This document shows positions 24,783 through 33,850 of a stretch of 64,000 nt of DNA, in pieces. Both the position numbers and the translations under genes were made by a program. Numbering within the stretch: the first letter of the stretch is position 1; every line of letters starts with the position of its first letter. Under the pieces are notes generated by a model that saw only the letters and a list, made by a program, of their open reading frames with translations, was not told where the DNA came from and made no database searches. The DNA is taken from contig JBBRNI010000002.1 of the NCBI GenBank assembly GCA_038230395.1, forward strand, positions 1 to 64,000, in the 5' to 3' direction. The DNA is from JBDSWU01 sp038230395 (lineage in GTDB: Bacteria; Patescibacteriota; Saccharimonadia; Saccharimonadales; UBA4665).

Positions 24783-26306
24783 ATGCCCTCCACAAACGAA
24801 AAGATCGGAAGCTTAATAGCTCACATACGACAAGAACGCGGTCTTTCGCAAGCAGAGTTTGCTAAGCGTCTCAGCACCTCACAATCAGCGGTAAACCGTA
24901 TTGAGCATGGTCGTCAGAATCTTAGCCTAGAAACACTTGGTCGAATTAGTGATGTCCTCAATAAGCAAATCATCAGCATCAACGAAGGTGCTATCAATTT
25001 AGTCATCGAAGGTGGCCACGAGCTTAGCGGTGAAATTACCATCAAAACTAGCAAAAACGCCGCTGTAGGTCTGCTCTGCGCTAGTCTCCTCAACAAGGGA
25101 ACGACCAAACTTAAAAACGTCGCGCGAATAGAGGAAGTAAACCGTCTAATCGAAGTCTTGCAGAGCATTGGCGTCCAAGTGCGATGGCTACCTGGTAATG
25201 ACCTAGAGATCAAGCCGCCAGAAACACTTGACCTGGCTAAAATGAACAAAGAAGCCGCCAAAAAAACGCGCAGTGTAATTATGTTTATTGGCCCGCTGAT
25301 GCACCACATTGCCGAGTTCAGTATCCCTTACGCGGGAGGCTGCGAATTAGGCAGACGGACAGTTTTGCCGCACTTATACGCACTAGAAGAATTTGGTGTA
25401 GGAGTCTTCACGAAAGCAGGGGCCTATCACATCACTTCTACTCCACAGATTCCGGTTCGTTCGGTAGTTTTGTACGAGTCTGGCGACACTACTTCTGAGA
25501 ACATTTTGATGGCCGCTGCTCTGACTCCTGGCAAAACTACTATTAAAATGGCCAGTGCCAATTACATGGTCCAAGACTTATGCTTTTACTTACAAAAGCT
25601 TGGTGTCAAAGTTGAAGGTATTGGCACTTCGACACTTACGGTTCATGGCCTCAAAGAAATTCGCAAAAATGTCACCTACGCGCCAAGCGAGGACCCTGTA
25701 GAGGCCATGACATTTATCGCGGCTGCTGTTACGACAAACTCTTCAATAGCTATCAAGCGCGCACCAATTGAATTTTTGGAGCTCGAGTTACTAAAACTTG
25801 AAAAAATGGGTCTCAAATACGAAATCAGCGAAGAATACAAAGCCGACAACGGCAACACCAACTTGGTAGACTTAGTGATCCATAAGCATGATGGAAAATT
25901 AGTTGCGCCTGTCGACAAAATCCACCCAAATGTCTTCCCTGGACTCAACATAGATCATCTGCCATACTTCGTGCCAATCGCGGCTGTCCTCAAAGGTCGT
26001 ACCCTCATCCACGACTGGGTTTTTGAAGATCGCCCACTTATGTACACAGAAATGAAAAAGCTTGGCGTCAACTTAGAACTGGCTGACCCCCACCGCGTAT
26101 TCATTACCGGTCCAACCCGTTTCAAACCGGCCGATTTAGTTTGCCCTTCAGGCATTAGACCCGCGGTTATGCTGCTGATTGGGATGCTGGCCGCACCAGG
26201 CACGTCTATGCTCCGTAATGTCTACACCATCAATCGTGGTTACGAAGACTTAGCTGATCGACTCAATTCGTTGGGCGCCCACATTACCGTCCTCCACGAA
26301 ATCTAA
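24783..26306 (+). CDS. murA: XRE helix-turn-helix fused to MurA (UDP-GlcNAc enolpyruvyl transferase)
   Basis: 507 residues. Residues 1-62 are a complete XRE DNA-binding domain (LIAHIRQERGLSQAEFAKRLSTS, then QSAVNRIEHGRQNLSLETL). Residues 70-507 are a MurA/EPSP-synthase fold: KTSKNAAVGLLCASLL with the substrate Lys-Asn, active-site loop YAGGCELGRRT with the catalytic Cys, GDTTSENILMAAAL, DPVEAMTFIAAAVTT, and NRGYEDLADRLNSLGA at the end. The core is somewhat divergent from E. coli MurA. The two parts are joined with no stop and with no second start signal between them. This suggests a DNA-binding or autoregulating MurA. TATAAT is eight bases upstream. Confidence 0.9.
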   Translation: MPSTNEKIGSLIAHIRQERGLSQAEFAKRLSTSQSAVNRIEHGRQNLSLETLGRISDVLNKQIISINEGAINLVIEGGHELSGEITIKTSKNAAVGLLCASLLNKGTTKLKNVARIEEVNRLIEVLQSIGVQVRWLPGNDLEIKPPETLDLAKMNKEAAKKTRSVIMFIGPLMHHIAEFSIPYAGGCELGRRTVLPHLYALEEFGVGVFTKAGAYHITSTPQIPVRSVVLYESGDTTSENILMAAALTPGKTTIKMASANYMVQDLCFYLQKLGVKVEGIGTSTLTVHGLKEIRKNVTYAPSEDPVEAMTFIAAAVTTNSSIAIKRAPIEFLELELLKLEKMGLKYEISEEYKADNGNTNLVDLVIHKHDGKLVAPVDKIHPNVFPGLNIDHLPYFVPIAAVLKGRTLIHDWVFEDRPLMYTEMKKLGVNLELADPHRVFITGPTRFKPADLVCPSGIRPAVMLLIGMLAAPGTSMLRNVYTINRGYEDLADRLNSLGAHITVLHEI

Positions 26307-26313
26307 TCTAGAT

Positions 26314-27213
26314 CTAAATAATACAGCGCAGCACTAGCGGACTTATAGTTATGTCGACTTGGCTGTTACCATCAATACGACATATTTCACCGTCAAGTTG
26401 TAGGGTGATTGGTTTAATAGTTTTGAACTTAAAGTGATCCCTAGTTTGACCACCTTCCAAGCCCACAGTGCTGGCCTTAAACAAATAGCCTATTAAATGA
26501 AATTTGCTGCGACTGGGCAAGGCAGTTACTTCAAATTTTCCGTCTCGCATATGGCTAGTGCCTGGTGATTTAGTTAATTTCAGCACTTTTGACATTTTGC
26601 TAACATTGCTGCAGATGATGCTATCGTACGACCGTTTGTGGCCACGACTGATTATTTTGGTTGGCCGCAGCCTCGCCATTGCGCGCATCGTTATCCATAT
26701 TTCATTTAATCGGTTAAGTTCGGTTTGATTCAACTCATGTCCAACTGTTGGCGTCAGACCAAGGCCAATGTACGAGTGTGCGTATTTCTGTAATTTTTTA
26801 CCGCGTTGTTGTGAGCTTAATTGCAGCACATCTATTGTCTGTATCTGATGTTTGTAGATTGCTCGAGCAGTATCAGTATCGTGGAGACTATGGTAATGGT
26901 CATTGGCATTGCCAGCTGGTAATAGGCAGGTAGTTGGCGATGCCCCTTCGTCTTGAGCCCGCAAGACGCCATTTATTACTTCGTGATAGCCGCCATCACC
27001 ACTAGCCGATATAACCAGTGGACTAACACTAGCGCGCGCCAAGTCGTAGGCAAGCACTTCTGCGTGTCCAGCGTATTTCGTCTTGATTAGGCGCACAGAT
27101 TGTTCAGGCAATAACTCTTTTAACTGGTGCTTGAGTTCTGTAGCTAGTCGTTTGCCAGGACCAGTGCTGCCCGGGTTATATATAATCGAAATTGACGTGA
27201 AACTACTAACCAT
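26314..27213 (-). CDS. Diacylglycerol-kinase-domain (YegS/BmrU-like) protein
   Basis: 299 residues. The N-terminal NAD-kinase-like fold begins ISIIYNPGSTGPGKRL (nucleotide loop). The key motif is VISASGDGGYHEVINGVL, where most relatives have GGDGTxNEVxNG, so the Thr-x-Asn is Gly-Tyr-His. The second signature LLPAGNANDHY is normally PLGTGNDFAR. These changes leave lipid-kinase activity plausible but unproven; sphingolipid, diacylglycerol or undecaprenol-type lipids are candidates. Its start overlaps the stop of the upstream zinc-ribbon ORF (TAATG). Confidence 0.75.
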   Translation of the reverse strand: MVSSFTSISIIYNPGSTGPGKRLATELKHQLKELLPEQSVRLIKTKYAGHAEVLAYDLARASVSPLVISASGDGGYHEVINGVLRAQDEGASPTTCLLPAGNANDHYHSLHDTDTARAIYKHQIQTIDVLQLSSQQRGKKLQKYAHSYIGLGLTPTVGHELNQTELNRLNEIWITMRAMARLRPTKIISRGHKRSYDSIICSNVSKMSKVLKLTKSPGTSHMRDGKFEVTALPSRSKFHLIGYLFKASTVGLEGGQTRDHFKFKTIKPITLQLDGEICRIDGNSQVDITISPLVLRCII

Positions 27214-27359
27214 TACGGCGTGTTCCGCTCTACAGATTGTGCGGTTATGTCTAAGTTACAGCTGTTATATTGAGCACACCACGCAGCACATTCTTGTGCA
27301 GTAGCTTCTTGGGTATAGTGGAGACCACATTCTGAGCATTCGTAAGTTATTTGTTCCAT
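27213..27359 (-). CDS. 48-residue zinc-ribbon-like small protein
   Basis: ATG 27359 to TAA 27213-27215. It encodes MEQITYECSECGLHY followed by a helical stretch with Cys-x3-Cys and another Cys. The first CxxC is a rubredoxin/zinc-ribbon knuckle and the later cysteines could complete a metal site. TAA overlaps the ATG of the DAG-kinase-like gene (TAATG), so the pair is translationally coupled. No family known. Confidence 0.55.
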   Translation of the reverse strand: MEQITYECSECGLHYTQEATAQECAAWCAQYNSCNLDITAQSVERNTP

Positions 27360-27448
27360 AACTCAAGCTTAGCAGACTACAATTGCATTGTGCCAGATGG
27401 TTTGATTAACTATCTGTCGTGGGTATTATCATAAGCAAAGGGGCCTAA

Positions 27449-29155
27449 ATGCTATTACTACTGATAACGTTTATTGCTGGTATTCTGACGGTACTCGCGC
27501 CCTGCGTACTACCGTTATTACCTGTTATTGTTGGCGGCTCCTTAACCAGCGATGACAACGACAAAAAGCGGCCGTACATTATTGCTGGTTCGCTGATGGC
27601 CTCAATCATTGTTTTTACGCTCGTGCTCAAAGTAAGTACGGCGCTGATTAACCTGCCGCCGTCTGTATTGACTGATTTTTCTGGTGGTTTAGTCATAGCG
27701 CTCGGACTAGCGAGCTTATTCCCGAGCCAATGGGAGGAGCTGCTAGGGCGCCTTGGCTGGCAAGCTGCAGCCCAACGCTTTCTTGGTAGTAGCCAAAACA
27801 ATGCTAGCGAGTATGTTGGGCCGGTACTGATCGGCGTCGCGCTCGGGCCAGTCTTCTCAACCTGCAGCCCGACGTATGCATTTATTCTCGCTTCGGTATT
27901 ACCACGAAGTTTTGGAAGTGGTTTTATATATCTTATTTCTTACTGTATCGGGATCGGTGTATCGCTGCTAGCAGCGGTCATTTTAGGTAAACGTATTATC
28001 AAAAAAGCTAACTGGGTGATTGACACACACGGACCATTCCGCCGAATATGTGGTGGGATATTTGTGCTGATCGGTATTGTTATTATAACTGGTCGTTTAC
28101 TGCCAGCCGAGATTTGGGTAGCCAACCATTTGCCATTTAGCGAAACACGCTTAGAGCAGCGCTTGCTCAATTCGCAGGTGACAAATAAGCGCATTACGTC
28201 GACTGAAACCAGTACTCAAGACAGCAGTCTATTCAATGTCCCGGGCAAAATACTAGCACCAGAACTTACTGGGCTAACCAGCTGGGAAAATAGCCAGCCA
28301 CTCAAGCTTGCAGACTTAAAAGGCAAAGTTGTGCTAGTAGATTTTTGGACGTATTCCTGCGTTAATTGCTTACGCGCGATTCCGTACGTCGAAAAATGGT
28401 ATGAGACTTACAAAGATAAAGGTTTCGTGGTTATTGGAGTTCACACCCCTGAGTTCGCCTTTGAACACCTACCAGATAATGTCGCGTCGGCCGTCAAGGC
28501 TCACCGGCTAACCTACCCTATCGCCCAAGACAATGACTACGGCACCTGGAACGCCTTTGGCAATAATTCGTGGCCGGCAGACTATCTGATAGACCGTGAA
28601 GGTAACGTTCGTGACGTACATCTTGGTGAGGGTGATTACGACAAAAGTGAACGATCAATTCAAGCCTTACTAGGCACCAAAACACCGCTCAAGACGCCTG
28701 CCGCTGCTGTTCCCTTCAATCGTAACCAAACCCCAGAAACCTACCTAGGCTCAGAACGTGCTGCCAATTTTGTTGGTTCACCAGGTTTGGCTGATGGTTC
28801 AGCCACTTACCAGCCAGCCACCAAGCTCGAGGTTAATAATTGGACATTGGGCGGTAATTGGCAACAAGCTGCCCAAAACATTACCAGCGGTGAGAGCACT
28901 TCCACACTAACCTTCCACACCCGAGCTAAGGATGTCTACGTCGTCGCTAGTAGCCCAAACAACCAGCCACAGTCAGTTGGTGTGCAACTAGCTGGTGGCC
29001 AAAATTCTTACGGTAAAGACGTCAGTAATGGTCAAATGACAGTCGCAGAGTCACGTTTGTACCACGTTGTGTACGGTAAAGCTTTTAGTGAATCAACTGT
29101 AACTCTAACAGTTCCTAGTGGTGTTTCACTTTACGCTTTCACCTTTGGCGGCTAA
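27449..29155 (+). CDS. dipZ: DipZ-like CcdA / thioredoxin membrane fusion
   Basis: 568 residues. Residues 1-225 are a CcdA/DsbD-type six-helix electron carrier with the paired cysteines Cys19 (LAPCVLPLLP) and Cys139 (FSTCSPTYAF). Residues 265-420 are an outward-facing TlpA-like thioredoxin with Cys304-x-x-Cys307 in WTYSCVNC. The last 130 residues form a beta-rich domain as in mycobacterial DipZ. It passes reducing power across the membrane to extracytoplasmic thiols. A ribosome site AAGGGG is 5 nt before the ATG. It is convergent with the NRAMP-like gene and adjacent to other thiol/metal genes. Confidence 0.92.
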   Translation: MLLLLITFIAGILTVLAPCVLPLLPVIVGGSLTSDDNDKKRPYIIAGSLMASIIVFTLVLKVSTALINLPPSVLTDFSGGLVIALGLASLFPSQWEELLGRLGWQAAAQRFLGSSQNNASEYVGPVLIGVALGPVFSTCSPTYAFILASVLPRSFGSGFIYLISYCIGIGVSLLAAVILGKRIIKKANWVIDTHGPFRRICGGIFVLIGIVIITGRLLPAEIWVANHLPFSETRLEQRLLNSQVTNKRITSTETSTQDSSLFNVPGKILAPELTGLTSWENSQPLKLADLKGKVVLVDFWTYSCVNCLRAIPYVEKWYETYKDKGFVVIGVHTPEFAFEHLPDNVASAVKAHRLTYPIAQDNDYGTWNAFGNNSWPADYLIDREGNVRDVHLGEGDYDKSERSIQALLGTKTPLKTPAAAVPFNRNQTPETYLGSERAANFVGSPGLADGSATYQPATKLEVNNWTLGGNWQQAAQNITSGESTSTLTFHTRAKDVYVVASSPNNQPQSVGVQLAGGQNSYGKDVSNGQMTVAESRLYHVVYGKAFSESTVTLTVPSGVSLYAFTFGG

Positions 29156-29166
29156 TATTATTTGTA

Positions 29167-30546
29167 TTACTTACCTGTGAGCAGAGCGTAAAATAACACC
29201 AAGACTGCCGCCAACATGACGCTAAACGTAATATATATAAACGTACTTGATAGCTTACTATTACGGTATTCGCCCATAATTTTACGATTGTTTCCGACGC
29301 GGGCAATCATCCACAGCAATGGAACGGCGGCAATACCGTTAAACACCGCGGTAAATATCAAAGCCTTAATTGGATCAATGCCCAAGAAATTAAGTGACAG
29401 GCCAACAATTGTGGCGCCAGCAATGACCAGATAAAAGCCGTGTGCGCGGCGGTATTTGCGGTGCAAGCCCTCTTTCCAGCCAAGTGTCTCACTAATCGCA
29501 TACGACGACGATCCAGCTAATACAGGCACAGCTAGAAAGCCAATGCCAACAACACCAACCGAAAACAGCAACTTGGCTATCAACCCAGCATCAGGAAAGT
29601 TTTTGACGAGTGGTTGCAAGGCGGCAGCGGCGTCAGCAGCTGTGTTAATATTGGTGATGCCATGCTTGAATAACACTGAGGCGCAGACAACAACGATAAA
29701 CCAGGCGGTAATCGCCGCAAAGGCCATGCCTACCAAGTTATCCAGCTTGATACCACGCATAAAACGCTTGGTGACATGCGGTGTGCGGCCAACACCGGCG
29801 ATCCTACGGCTGATAATTTCGTCCTCAACTACTTCTGACGTATCCCAAAAAAACATGTACGGAGAGATCGTCGTACCGAGCATACCAACAATAATATAGA
29901 TCGTTTTAAAGTTGATTTTTGGGTGCGGCAAAAATGTTTCATGTAGCAAATGCCCCCAAGGCTGGCCAATCAGAATAGCTGTTATAGGGTACGCGAATAA
30001 CACAAGTGCGATCCATTTGAGTACTTTGACATATGTTTTGTAGTTGACGAACGTTTCCATGAGCACCGTCAAGATAGCAAAAGCCACAGCCAATACTCCA
30101 TATGGAGCACCTTTGAAAATTAATTTGGTACTGGCCGCCATTGCTCCTAGGTCGGCTCCAATATTTATAGTGTTTGCGACGACTACCAAAAATAATCCCG
30201 AGTATAATAGTTTTTTACTGTAGTTTTCTTTGAGTATCGATGCCAAACCTTTGCCAGTAACGGCGCCGATCCGAGCACACGATTCTTGTACCGCCACAAG
30301 TAGTGGTAACATCAACGGGAACGTCCACAGCAGCCCAGTCCCAAAGGCGGCTCCAGCCTGTGAATAGGTAGCTATACCCGATGGATCATCATCGGCAGCA
30401 CCCGTTACGACACCAGGTCCTAAGATACGGAGAAAGCGATTAAACCGCTTACGATTAAGTATGCGTCGACCGACGTTAAGGGCTTTTGTTTCGCCACTAC
30501 CAATGTCAGCCATTATTTTATCTTCAAGTGTGGTGGTTTGTTTCAT
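29167..30546 (-). CDS. NRAMP-family divalent cation transporter (NRMT-like)
   Basis: 459 residues, about eleven transmembrane helices. Helix 1 carries ADDDPSGIATYSQAG, where Mn/Fe NRAMPs have DPGN, so Asn is replaced by Gly. Helix 6 carries GTTISPYMFFW where Mn/Fe members have a Met-Pro-His motif. Loss of both the Asn and Met ligands is what distinguishes the NRAMP-related Mg2+ transporters. Magnesium or broad divalent uptake is therefore likelier than Mn/Fe. The start is MKQTTT at 30546; codon 12 is an alternative. Confidence 0.85.
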   Translation of the reverse strand: MKQTTTLEDKIMADIGSGETKALNVGRRILNRKRFNRFLRILGPGVVTGAADDDPSGIATYSQAGAAFGTGLLWTFPLMLPLLVAVQESCARIGAVTGKGLASILKENYSKKLLYSGLFLVVVANTINIGADLGAMAASTKLIFKGAPYGVLAVAFAILTVLMETFVNYKTYVKVLKWIALVLFAYPITAILIGQPWGHLLHETFLPHPKINFKTIYIIVGMLGTTISPYMFFWDTSEVVEDEIISRRIAGVGRTPHVTKRFMRGIKLDNLVGMAFAAITAWFIVVVCASVLFKHGITNINTAADAAAALQPLVKNFPDAGLIAKLLFSVGVVGIGFLAVPVLAGSSSYAISETLGWKEGLHRKYRRAHGFYLVIAGATIVGLSLNFLGIDPIKALIFTAVFNGIAAVPLLWMIARVGNNRKIMGEYRNSKLSSTFIYITFSVMLAAVLVLFYALLTGK

Positions 30547-30628
30547 CTATAGTTAGCGTGCGTTATGCAGACATTATATACTAAGCCCAAATAAGCAAGC
30601 TCTTGTAACCTCCAATGCTGAGTCAGGT

Positions 30629-31201
30629 TTACTGGGCAGCTTGGTTGATAGGCGTATTTGTTGGCCCAGCCGTAGGCTCAGGGCTCTTACCTTCATGCTG
30701 CAAGTAAAACTTTTCTAAGGTGCTTTGGTTGTAACTATCCATATTGTAGGTCCAGGTCCAGGCCACGACTTCGATAGCATGAGTGTCTGCTTCTCGGGGC
30801 ATTACCAACGCTTTAGTTGGCGTGAATTTGGCGTCGCCATATGGCGGTACAAACAATGCTTGAAGTTTTTTGAGTTGATCAGCTGGTAGTAACTTTGGAT
30901 TATAGGTGACAACAATACCACCGTGCTCCTCGTTGTGGATGAAGACTTCTGGTGTCAGCTCGGTTGTGTAAACACCCCACAAAGCAGGCGCTTGAGCATC
31001 ACTTCGGTGGGGACCTGAGCTTGCAGGGTCAGAATTGTAGGCGACATGCTTTTGGCCTTCTACAATATGATCTTGGCCTTGGTTTTTGTGTTGAATGCCA
31101 ATAATAACCTCTTTTGGCTTATCGGAATTAGTTTTGAACACATAGCCACCAACAGCAACTATGGACACGATGATTGCTATAACGAATGCTTTGTTAGACA
31201 T
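30629..31201 (-). CDS. DUF3105-family exported protein
   Basis: 190 residues. An N-terminal hydrophobic helix (about 4-22) anchors it outside the membrane. The domain shows the DUF3105 signature: HVAYNSDPASSGPHRSD, then ALWGVYTTELTPEVFIHNEEHGGIVVTYNP, with conserved His residues that look like a metal site. The C-terminus is Pro/Thr rich. Function unknown. The ribosome site GAAAGG is present. It lies 50 bp downstream of the ArsP-like permease in the same direction, so co-transcription is likely. Confidence 0.8.
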   Translation of the reverse strand: MSNKAFVIAIIVSIVAVGGYVFKTNSDKPKEVIIGIQHKNQGQDHIVEGQKHVAYNSDPASSGPHRSDAQAPALWGVYTTELTPEVFIHNEEHGGIVVTYNPKLLPADQLKKLQALFVPPYGDAKFTPTKALVMPREADTHAIEVVAWTWTYNMDSYNQSTLEKFYLQHEGKSPEPTAGPTNTPINQAAQ

Positions 31202-31250
31202 AAACGACCTTTCGTAAAGTGATAGAATTTCTGCTTTGCATTATACACAA

Positions 31251-32420
31251 TTAGGCGCAGTGCTCATGGCCACCTTCGGCGTGATCATTACCCATCATTT
31301 TTAGCATCATCGGCCCACCGGTGTGTAAGAAGCGCCAGACAAGCGCCCCGGCAATCACCAAAAATATTATGTTCAGCACTGAGGTATAGTTCCAGCTTAC
31401 TGCGGCGTCTAGCACTTTGGCGTTACGGAAGTGCGGCGTTAGGTGCAGCACTTTAAACAAGAATTCTGTCAGGTAACCAGCGCCAGCCATGGCTACGTAA
31501 AAACTTACAAACAAGAAGCCTGCCATTTTCCAGCCGTAGTATTTAGCATAGATGCGGATAATCGGAATGATTATTAGATCCGCGAATATAAAGCTAATCA
31601 CGCCACCAAAGCTAATCCCGCCGTTCCAGAGCACAGCCGCGAGCGGCACATTACCTATGCTACAGACAAACGAGAAGACAGCAATCAGTGGCCCAACCAA
31701 TGGCCCCCAAATGGCTGCTGCTACTGGATGTTTGACCAAAAAGAATGATTGCCAAAAGTGCTGTGGCACCCACGCTGCCAGTGCACCAGCAATCAAAAGT
31801 CCTATAACTATATCAGTCCAAATTGAAGCCCAATCCATTACAAAAAAGTGACTAGTCGCGGTGCGGCCGTCAGCTGATTTAAGCTTCTGCCAGACAGTCC
31901 CGTTGCCGCTGACTGCCATGTCGTCCATGGCAGCGTGTCCTTCCATACGTCCAGCAACACCCAAATTGGCTTGAGTGCGAGCTGTATCTACCATACGCTT
32001 TTTTAGAAAGCGTCTAAAGATGACTGCTAGTAAAACAATCATTATTGGTCCACCAACAAACTCCGCAGCCGTGAATTGCCAACCAAGCAGCAGCACCATT
32101 ATTATGCCGAGCTCAATAACCAAGTTAGTACTAGCCATCTCAAAGGCCATGGCAGCCGTAAAGTTACCGCCCTTTTTGAAGATCGACCTGGCTAAGGCCA
32201 CAGACGCGTAGGAGCACGATGAAGACGCTGCCCCCAATAAGCTGGCCTTTACGATTGTTTTCGGCTTATCATCTGGGAGTAACTTACTCATCTGCTTGTG
32301 CGAAACAACAGCTTGTACCGCTCCAGAAAGTGCGAAGCCTAAAATTAAGGGCCACAAAATCTCCCAGCCCATTGAGAAGGCGGTCGAAAGAGCGTGAAAC
32401 AGCGCGTGTATAATCTGCAT
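31251..32420 (-). CDS. ArsP/DUF318-family permease with His-rich tail
   Basis: 389 residues, about ten helices in two halves. The first half carries GAASSSCSYASVALARSIF, the position of the TPxCSC-type cysteine motif in ArsP-like permeases; the second has FVCSIGNVPLAAVLWNGG. A cytoplasmic loop separates them. The extreme C-terminus is NDHAEGGHEHCA, a probable metal-binding tail. Members export organoarsenicals or other metal/thiol compounds. GAGG precedes the ATG at 32420 (a TTG six bases earlier is less likely). It is operonic with the DUF3105 gene. Confidence 0.8.
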   Translation of the reverse strand: MQIIHALFHALSTAFSMGWEILWPLILGFALSGAVQAVVSHKQMSKLLPDDKPKTIVKASLLGAASSSCSYASVALARSIFKKGGNFTAAMAFEMASTNLVIELGIIMVLLLGWQFTAAEFVGGPIMIVLLAVIFRRFLKKRMVDTARTQANLGVAGRMEGHAAMDDMAVSGNGTVWQKLKSADGRTATSHFFVMDWASIWTDIVIGLLIAGALAAWVPQHFWQSFFLVKHPVAAAIWGPLVGPLIAVFSFVCSIGNVPLAAVLWNGGISFGGVISFIFADLIIIPIIRIYAKYYGWKMAGFLFVSFYVAMAGAGYLTEFLFKVLHLTPHFRNAKVLDAAVSWNYTSVLNIIFLVIAGALVWRFLHTGGPMMLKMMGNDHAEGGHEHCA

Positions 32421-32475
32421 TGTCAAATCCTCACTGCGGACATTAAGTTTGTTTTATGCTCAGCCTAATTATAGC

Positions 32476-33075
32476 CTAGTTAGCAGTTGCTAGCGAGACT
32501 GGTGCGAACGATGCAATTCTGCCACCTTCAGTCGTAAAACAAGCTACATAATCATGTGGGTAGGCTTCGCTGATGTTGTGCTCGCCAAAATCTTTGCCAA
32601 TAAAACTAGCATGGATGGCGGCCATAACTCCGGAGTGAGCGACTAGCAGAATGTTTTTATTAGTATGTTGTTCATCTAGTTTAGTAATAGCCCCTAGTAC
32701 TCGAGCTTGCATGTGAGCTAGTGATTCGCCATTTGGCGGCGTGTACTGCGTGTCGCTATCAAGGCCATCGTACATTTTGTAAGCCTCGGCGGCGTTCATG
32801 TTGCCAGCGTCGCCATAATTAACTTCACGCAGGTCTGGTAAGCGGATAATCTCTTTGGTAAAGGCTAAACCCTGCGCGATAACATAAGCCGTGATGAAAG
32901 CCCGTCCAGAATCGCTTGAGTAGTAGGCGTCGATCTGGATATCGCGCAATTTGGCGATGACTGTTAATGTTGGCACTAATCCATTACTAGTAAGTGGCGT
33001 GTCAATCCAGCCAGATAACCGCCCTGCCCGGTTGTTCTGGGTTTCACCATGTCGGGCAATATAAAACTGATTCAT
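32476..33075 (-). CDS. Histidine phosphatase family protein
   Basis: 199 residues, phosphoglycerate-mutase-like fold. The nucleophile is in YIARHGETQNNRAGRLSG (RHGE), the second catalytic region in YYSSDSGRAF, the acidic proton donor near DLREVNYGDAG, and the second His in LLVAHSGVMAAIH. Whether it is a mutase or a general phosphatase (phosphosugar, PASP) is not decidable. The start MNQFYIARHG at 33075 is fixed by TATACT six bases upstream; the in-frame ATG at 33081 is inside that spacer. Confidence 0.9.
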   Translation of the reverse strand: MNQFYIARHGETQNNRAGRLSGWIDTPLTSNGLVPTLTVIAKLRDIQIDAYYSSDSGRAFITAYVIAQGLAFTKEIIRLPDLREVNYGDAGNMNAAEAYKMYDGLDSDTQYTPPNGESLAHMQARVLGAITKLDEQHTNKNILLVAHSGVMAAIHASFIGKDFGEHNISEAYPHDYVACFTTEGGRIASFAPVSLATAN

Positions 33076-33111
33076 TGGCATAGTATAGCAAGCACTTTGC
33101 TATGAGTGGGT

Positions 33112-33783
33112 TTAGAATCTGCTTATTTCAAAAAGCATCGTGACTATACCCCAGGTAAGTTCTTGTAAAGTTGGTAGCAGAAGGTCAGACTCATCTTTGA
33201 ATTCAGTCTTTTTCAGGTTGGCAGTTTCTGGCACAGCTATGCATTTCATACCAGCAGCTTTGGCTGCCCTGATTCCGGATAACGCGTCTTCGAATACTAG
33301 ACAATCCTCCGGTAACACACCTAGTTTTTTAGCCGTCGTTAAGAAAACTCCTGGGTCTGGTTTGCCTTTAGCTTCATGGATTGCCGAGTAAGAAAATAGT
33401 ACCTCGTCGTACAGCTTCAGCTTATCCATAACCGCTTCTATAACATCGGGGGATGCCGACGAAGCAATAGCCATTGGAATGTCATGCTCGGCGAACAATT
33501 GTAAGGCTTCGTATACACCAGGCAATGCACGCCCCTCTCGCTTAATGCACGCAATTACCTGCTCCACTATCTGTTCGCAGAGAGTTAAAACAGTAGTATC
33601 AATTTTGAACTGGTCAATCCAATATTGGGCGATTTCGATAGTCTTATGTCCAGCCATGACACGAACATCCTCAGCGGTAATAACGTAACCATACCTACCA
33701 ACAGCTTCAATATGCGCCTTCTGCCAATACGGCTCACTATCAATTAGGAGCCCGTCCATGTCAAATATTGCTGCTGCGATCAT
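33112..33783 (-). CDS. HAD-family phosphatase / beta-phosphoglucomutase-like
   Basis: 223 residues. HAD motif I IFDMDGLLIDSEP (nucleophile and acid Asp), motif II AIASSASPDV, motif III Lys in EAKGKPDPGVFL, and motif IV VFEDALSGIRAAKAAG. The alpha-helical cap after motif I (WQKAHIEAVGRYGY) is of the C1 type seen in YniC and PgmB enzymes acting on hexose phosphates. Leaderless signal TAAGAT six bases before the ATG. Confidence 0.9.
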   Translation of the reverse strand: MIAAAIFDMDGLLIDSEPYWQKAHIEAVGRYGYVITAEDVRVMAGHKTIEIAQYWIDQFKIDTTVLTLCEQIVEQVIACIKREGRALPGVYEALQLFAEHDIPMAIASSASPDVIEAVMDKLKLYDEVLFSYSAIHEAKGKPDPGVFLTTAKKLGVLPEDCLVFEDALSGIRAAKAAGMKCIAVPETANLKKTEFKDESDLLLPTLQELTWGIVTMLFEISRF

Positions 33784-33850
33784 TCAGCTATCTTAGCAGA
33801 ATTGGCCGTAACAGCTGTTTAAGACATTGTAGAGCGGCAGGGTTATTACG

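Noticed and set aside
33806..33835. Extra boundary element after 33851-34258
   Set aside because: CTCTACAATG resembles the core, but both ends fail to match, so it was not counted.
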